Assembly: GCA_016927175.1 (NCBI GenBank) | Contig: JAFGNC010000048.1 | Coordinates: 1 to 16,893 of the forward strand | Direction of reading: 5' to 3' | From: Gammaproteobacteria bacterium | GTDB lineage: Bacteria > Pseudomonadota > Gammaproteobacteria > Steroidobacterales > Rariloculaceae | DNA length: 16,893 nucleotides | Shown here: positions 14,317 through 16,893 of the stretch, piece by piece | Position numbering within the stretch: position 1 is the stretch's first letter | Layout: each line of letters begins with the position of its first letter | Made by a program: the position numbers and the translations under genes | The notes under the pieces: generated by a model | What the model saw: only the letters and a program-made list of their open reading frames with translations | Told to the model about the DNA's origin: nothing | The model's database searches: none

Positions 14317-16404
14317 ATGCACAACGCCCGTCGCGTCCTGCCGGGGTTGCCCGCGCCGCTCGGCGCGACCTGGGACGGCGAAGGCACCAACTTCGCGATT
14401 TTTTCCGAGAACGCCGAGCGGGTGGAGCTGTGCCTGTTTCACCCGAGCGATCGACACGAGGTCGAGCGGATCGAGCTGCCGGAGTATACGAATCAGATCT
14501 GGCACGGCTATCTGCCGGATGTCGGTCCCGGCACGCTGTACGGCTATCGTGTTCACGGCCCGTACGAACCGGAGCAGGGTCACCGCTTCAACCCGAACAA
14601 GCTGTTGCTCGACCCGTACGCGAAGTCGCTGGTCGGGACGGTGGACTGGTCCGAGGCGCACTTCGGTTACGAGATCGGCTCTCCCGACGAGGATCTGTCG
14701 TTCGACGGCCGCGACAGCGCACCATACATGCCGAAGTGCGAGGTCGTCGACACGTCGTTCGACTGGAATGGCGACGAGCGGCCCGCGGTGCCCTGGGAGC
14801 GCACGATCTTTTACGAGACGCACGTGCGCGGCTATACGATGCTTCACCCGGCCGTCCCGCCGGAGCTGCAGGGCAACTTCAAGGGCCTCGGGCAACAGGC
14901 GGTCGTCGACTACATCAGGAGCCTCGGCATCACGGCCATCGAGCTGTTGCCGATCCATGCATTCGTGCAGGACCGGCATCTGCTCGACAACGGCCTGCGC
15001 AACTACTGGGGCTACAACTCGATCGGATTCTTTGCGCCGGAGCCGAGCTACCTCGGTCCGGGCGGCCTCGTGACCTTCAAGGAGATGGTCCGGCGCTTCC
15101 ACGACGCGGGAATCGAGGTGATCCTCGACGTGGTCTACAACCACACGGCGGAGGGCAACGAGATGGGCCCGACGCTGAGCTTCAAGGGCATCGACAACCA
15201 TGCCTATTACCGGCTGCTGCACGACCAGCCGAGGTACTACATCAACGACACCGGCACCGGCAACACGGTCAACACGAGCCACCCGCGCGTGCTGCAGATG
15301 ATCATGGACTCGCTGCGGTACTGGGTCACGGAGATGCACGTAGACGGCTTTCGCTTCGATCTCGGCACCATACTCGGCCGGGAGCCGCACGGCTTCGATC
15401 CGCGCGGCGGGTTCTTCGACGCGGTCGTGCAGGACCCGGTGCTCGCGCACGTGAAGCTGGTCGGCGAGCCGTGGGACATCGGTCCGGGCGGATATCGGGT
15501 CGGCGAGTTTCCGCCCGGCTGGGCGGAGTGGAACGGGAAATACCGCGACACGGTGCGCGCGTACTGGAAGGGCGACGAAGGGCAGCTGCCCGACTTCGCC
15601 GCGCGCGTGACCGGCTCCGGCGACATGTACGACCGCTTCGGGCGCAGACCGTGGTCCAGTGTCAATTTCGTCACGGCGCACGACGGGTTCACTCTGCACG
15701 ACCTCGTCTCCTACAACGACAAGCACAACGAGGCGAACGGCGAGAACAACCGCGACGGGGCGGACGACAACTTCAGCTGGAACTGCGGCGTCGAGGGACC
15801 CACCGACGATCCGGAAATCCTCGCGCTGCGCGAGCGTCAGAAGCGGAACATGCTCGCGACGCTTCTGTTGTCGCACGGCACGCCGATGCTGCTCGCCGGC
15901 GACGAGTTCGGCAACACGCAGAAGGGCAACAACAACGTCTACTGTCAGGACAACGAGCTCAGCTGGATCAACTGGGACGAGATCGAGGAGTCGGACGCGG
16001 CCCTGACGGAGTTCGTCCGCCGCACGATCGAGCTGCGGCAAAGTGAGCCGCTGCTGCACCGCCACAGCTTTCGCGACGGCATGGTGATCCGCTGGATCGG
16101 CCCTTCGGGCGACGATTTCCCCCATGAAGCGTGGCGCGATTCGGAGGCGCGCTGCGTCGGGCTGCTGCTCGCCCGCGGCGAGGAAGCGGCTTACCCGGAC
16201 GAAAAGATGCTGAACGTGCTGTTGCTGGTGTTCAACGCGCACCACGAGGCGGTCGCTTTCACGCTGCCGGAGTCGAACGGCGATCCGTGGCAGCGTCTGC
16301 TCGACACCGCGACCGGCACCGCGTCGCATTCGACCTGCCGCGGCGGAACGAGCGTCGACGTCGAAGCCCGGTCGATGCTCGTGTTCGGGCTCGCGGAAAG
16401 CTGA
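14317..16404 (+). CDS. glgX: Glycogen debranching enzyme (GlgX-type isoamylase)
   Basis: This 695-residue GH13 enzyme hydrolyses alpha-1,6 branches of glycogen limit dextrins. An N-terminal CBM48-like beta-domain (PLGATWDGEGTNFAIFSENA, then LYGYRVHGPYEPEQGHRFNP) precedes the TIM barrel. Barrel motifs are VILDVVYNHTAEGN, GFRFDL with nucleophile D348, LVGEPWDIG with acid E384, and TAHDGFTL with D456. The spacings match E. coli GlgX D336/E371/D443. RNYWGYNSIGFFAPEP is also typical of the GlgX/TreX group. The length is slightly above E. coli GlgX (657 residues). ATG 14317 is preferred, with GAGG 10 nt upstream; an in-frame GTG at 14290 would add nine residues. No glgA, glgB, glgC or glgP gene is in the window, so it is separated from a glycogen operon here. 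Confidence 0.96.
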   Translation: MHNARRVLPGLPAPLGATWDGEGTNFAIFSENAERVELCLFHPSDRHEVERIELPEYTNQIWHGYLPDVGPGTLYGYRVHGPYEPEQGHRFNPNKLLLDPYAKSLVGTVDWSEAHFGYEIGSPDEDLSFDGRDSAPYMPKCEVVDTSFDWNGDERPAVPWERTIFYETHVRGYTMLHPAVPPELQGNFKGLGQQAVVDYIRSLGITAIELLPIHAFVQDRHLLDNGLRNYWGYNSIGFFAPEPSYLGPGGLVTFKEMVRRFHDAGIEVILDVVYNHTAEGNEMGPTLSFKGIDNHAYYRLLHDQPRYYINDTGTGNTVNTSHPRVLQMIMDSLRYWVTEMHVDGFRFDLGTILGREPHGFDPRGGFFDAVVQDPVLAHVKLVGEPWDIGPGGYRVGEFPPGWAEWNGKYRDTVRAYWKGDEGQLPDFAARVTGSGDMYDRFGRRPWSSVNFVTAHDGFTLHDLVSYNDKHNEANGENNRDGADDNFSWNCGVEGPTDDPEILALRERQKRNMLATLLLSHGTPMLLAGDEFGNTQKGNNNVYCQDNELSWINWDEIEESDAALTEFVRRTIELRQSEPLLHRHSFRDGMVIRWIGPSGDDFPHEAWRDSEARCVGLLLARGEEAAYPDEKMLNVLLLVFNAHHEAVAFTLPESNGDPWQRLLDTATGTASHSTCRGGTSVDVEARSMLVFGLAES

Positions 16405-16475
16405 CGGCAGCCGCGGTGGCGGGCGCTTCGTCTCGGCGGCGATGGCGGGCCTCGGCGCGATACGGCCGCGGACGT

Positions 16476-16602
16476 GGATCAGTCCGGCCGATCGCTGTGC
16501 GGCGCGCGGATCAGTCCGCGGATCGCCGTGCGGTGCGTGGATCAGTTCGGCCGATCGCCGTGCGGCGCGCGGATCAGTCCGGCCGATCGCCGTGCGGCGC
16601 CG
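16476..16602. repeat. Tandem array of four 31-32 bp repeats copying the modC tail
   Basis: Four units begin with GGATCAGT(C/T)C at 16476, 16508, 16539 and 16571. Units 1, 3 and 4 are near-identical over about 30 bases; unit 2 is 31 bp and more divergent, reading CCGCGGATC where the others read CGGCCGATC. Unit 4 is the 3' end of modC on the minus strand and includes its stop codon (16574-16576) and final eight sense codons. Units 1-3 lie downstream as non-coding duplicates. The period is about three DNA turns. Replication slippage is the simplest origin. Confidence 0.85.
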
Positions 16603-16893
16603 CGGCGCGCTCGACCGTGTCGATCGCGACGGACTTGATCAGCGCGAACACGGGAGCGCCCGGCGAGATCGACAGCCGCGTGACGGCATCCCGCGTGACC
16701 TGTGCGAGCAAGGTCTCGCCGCCGACGTCGACCGCGACGGCGACCGTCGCACCGTCGCCGAGGTCCGAGACGCGTGCGACGCGGCCGGCAAGGCAGTTGT
16801 GAATGCTGATGCCTTCCGGCGGCCGCGACGCCAGCACGACTTCCCGAGCCGGAATCCGCACGCGGACCCGCGAGCCGACGCCGAGGTCGAGGG
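16574..16893 (-). CDS. modC: Molybdate ABC transporter ATP-binding protein, C-terminal TOBE part (cut by window edge)
   Basis: Only the last 105 residues are in the window; the gene continues to the right. The visible part reads RVRVRIPAREVVLASRPPEG, then SIHNCLAGRVARV, and ends its beta-barrel with FALIKSVAID. This matches the di-TOBE/mop domain at the C-terminus of ModC, which binds molybdate and tunes transport. The ATPase core with Walker motifs is outside. The frame stays open to the right edge, so the internal GTG at 16861 is not taken as a start. A tail TVERAAAPHGDRPD extends beyond the usual end. Its last eight residues are encoded by the terminal unit of the tandem repeat array. The modA and modB genes would be expected to the right, outside the window. 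Confidence 0.9.
   Translation of the reverse strand, partial: LDLGVGSRVRVRIPAREVVLASRPPEGISIHNCLAGRVARVSDLGDGATVAVAVDVGGETLLAQVTRDAVTRLSISPGAPVFALIKSVAIDTVERAAAPHGDRPD

Noticed and set aside
14215..16329. 704-codon minus-strand frame antisense to glgX.
   Set aside because: It is a shadow produced by the codon bias of glgX. No domain is recognisable, whereas glgX has all catalytic motifs.
16476..16602. CRISPR array.
   Set aside because: The units are directly abutting 31-32 bp near-copies with no unique spacers, and no cas gene is nearby.

Overview
The window is GC-rich (roughly two thirds G+C by eye), densely coded DNA with short intergenic gaps, strong Shine-Dalgarno sites on many genes and a nearly consensus sigma-54 promoter. 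All the recognisable proteins are of bacterial type. This fits a free-living, metabolically versatile Pseudomonadota, probably a gamma- or betaproteobacterium. No rRNA, tRNA, CRISPR array, phage gene, transposase or integrase is visible, so the taxonomic call is inference.

Layout. (1) 151-965: a YCII/DGPF-domain protein and a DoxX-like four-helix membrane protein, translationally coupled by an ATGA overlap. (2) 1065-2594: an NAD(P)-dependent aldehyde dehydrogenase with a complete active site. (3) 2777-4562: a hotdog-type acyl-CoA thioesterase-like protein, probably started at TTG just after an AT-rich, hairpin-rich patch, then an aldo/keto reductase. (4) 7388-4634, minus strand: a CaiC-like acyl-CoA ligase followed by an alpha-methylacyl-CoA racemase (CaiB/BaiF family). 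They are transcribed divergently from a luciferase-like flavin monooxygenase (7448-8434). (5) 8595-9164: a small outer-membrane beta-barrel protein, convergent with an ammonium transporter (10639-9311, minus), with a shared hairpin between them. (6) 10640-10950: a 311-bp regulatory gap with a sigma-54 promoter and two NtrC-like boxes spaced as at E. coli glnAp2. (7) 11988-10951, minus: a second aldo/keto reductase. (8) 12201-14227: a macro-domain hydrolase and an FAD amine oxidase. (9) 14317-16404: glycogen debranching enzyme GlgX. (10) 16893-16574, minus, cut by the window edge: the C-terminal TOBE part of ModC. Just downstream of it lies an array of four 31-32 bp repeats that copies its last codons and stop.

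How the genes work together. Genes in 1065-8434 suggest handling of acyl-CoA, aldehydes and branched-chain acids: ligase activation, racemisation of 2-methylacyl-CoA, a thioesterase-like protein, and aldehyde and carbonyl oxidoreductases. Only the ligase/racemase pair is tight enough to call an operon. The most informative regulatory signal is the NtrC/sigma-54 module in front of amt, which links ammonium uptake to nitrogen limitation. I found no convincing evidence of a wholly new multi-gene system. The points most worth following are the amt promoter, the modC-tail repeat array, and the hotdog gene with its unusual leader.
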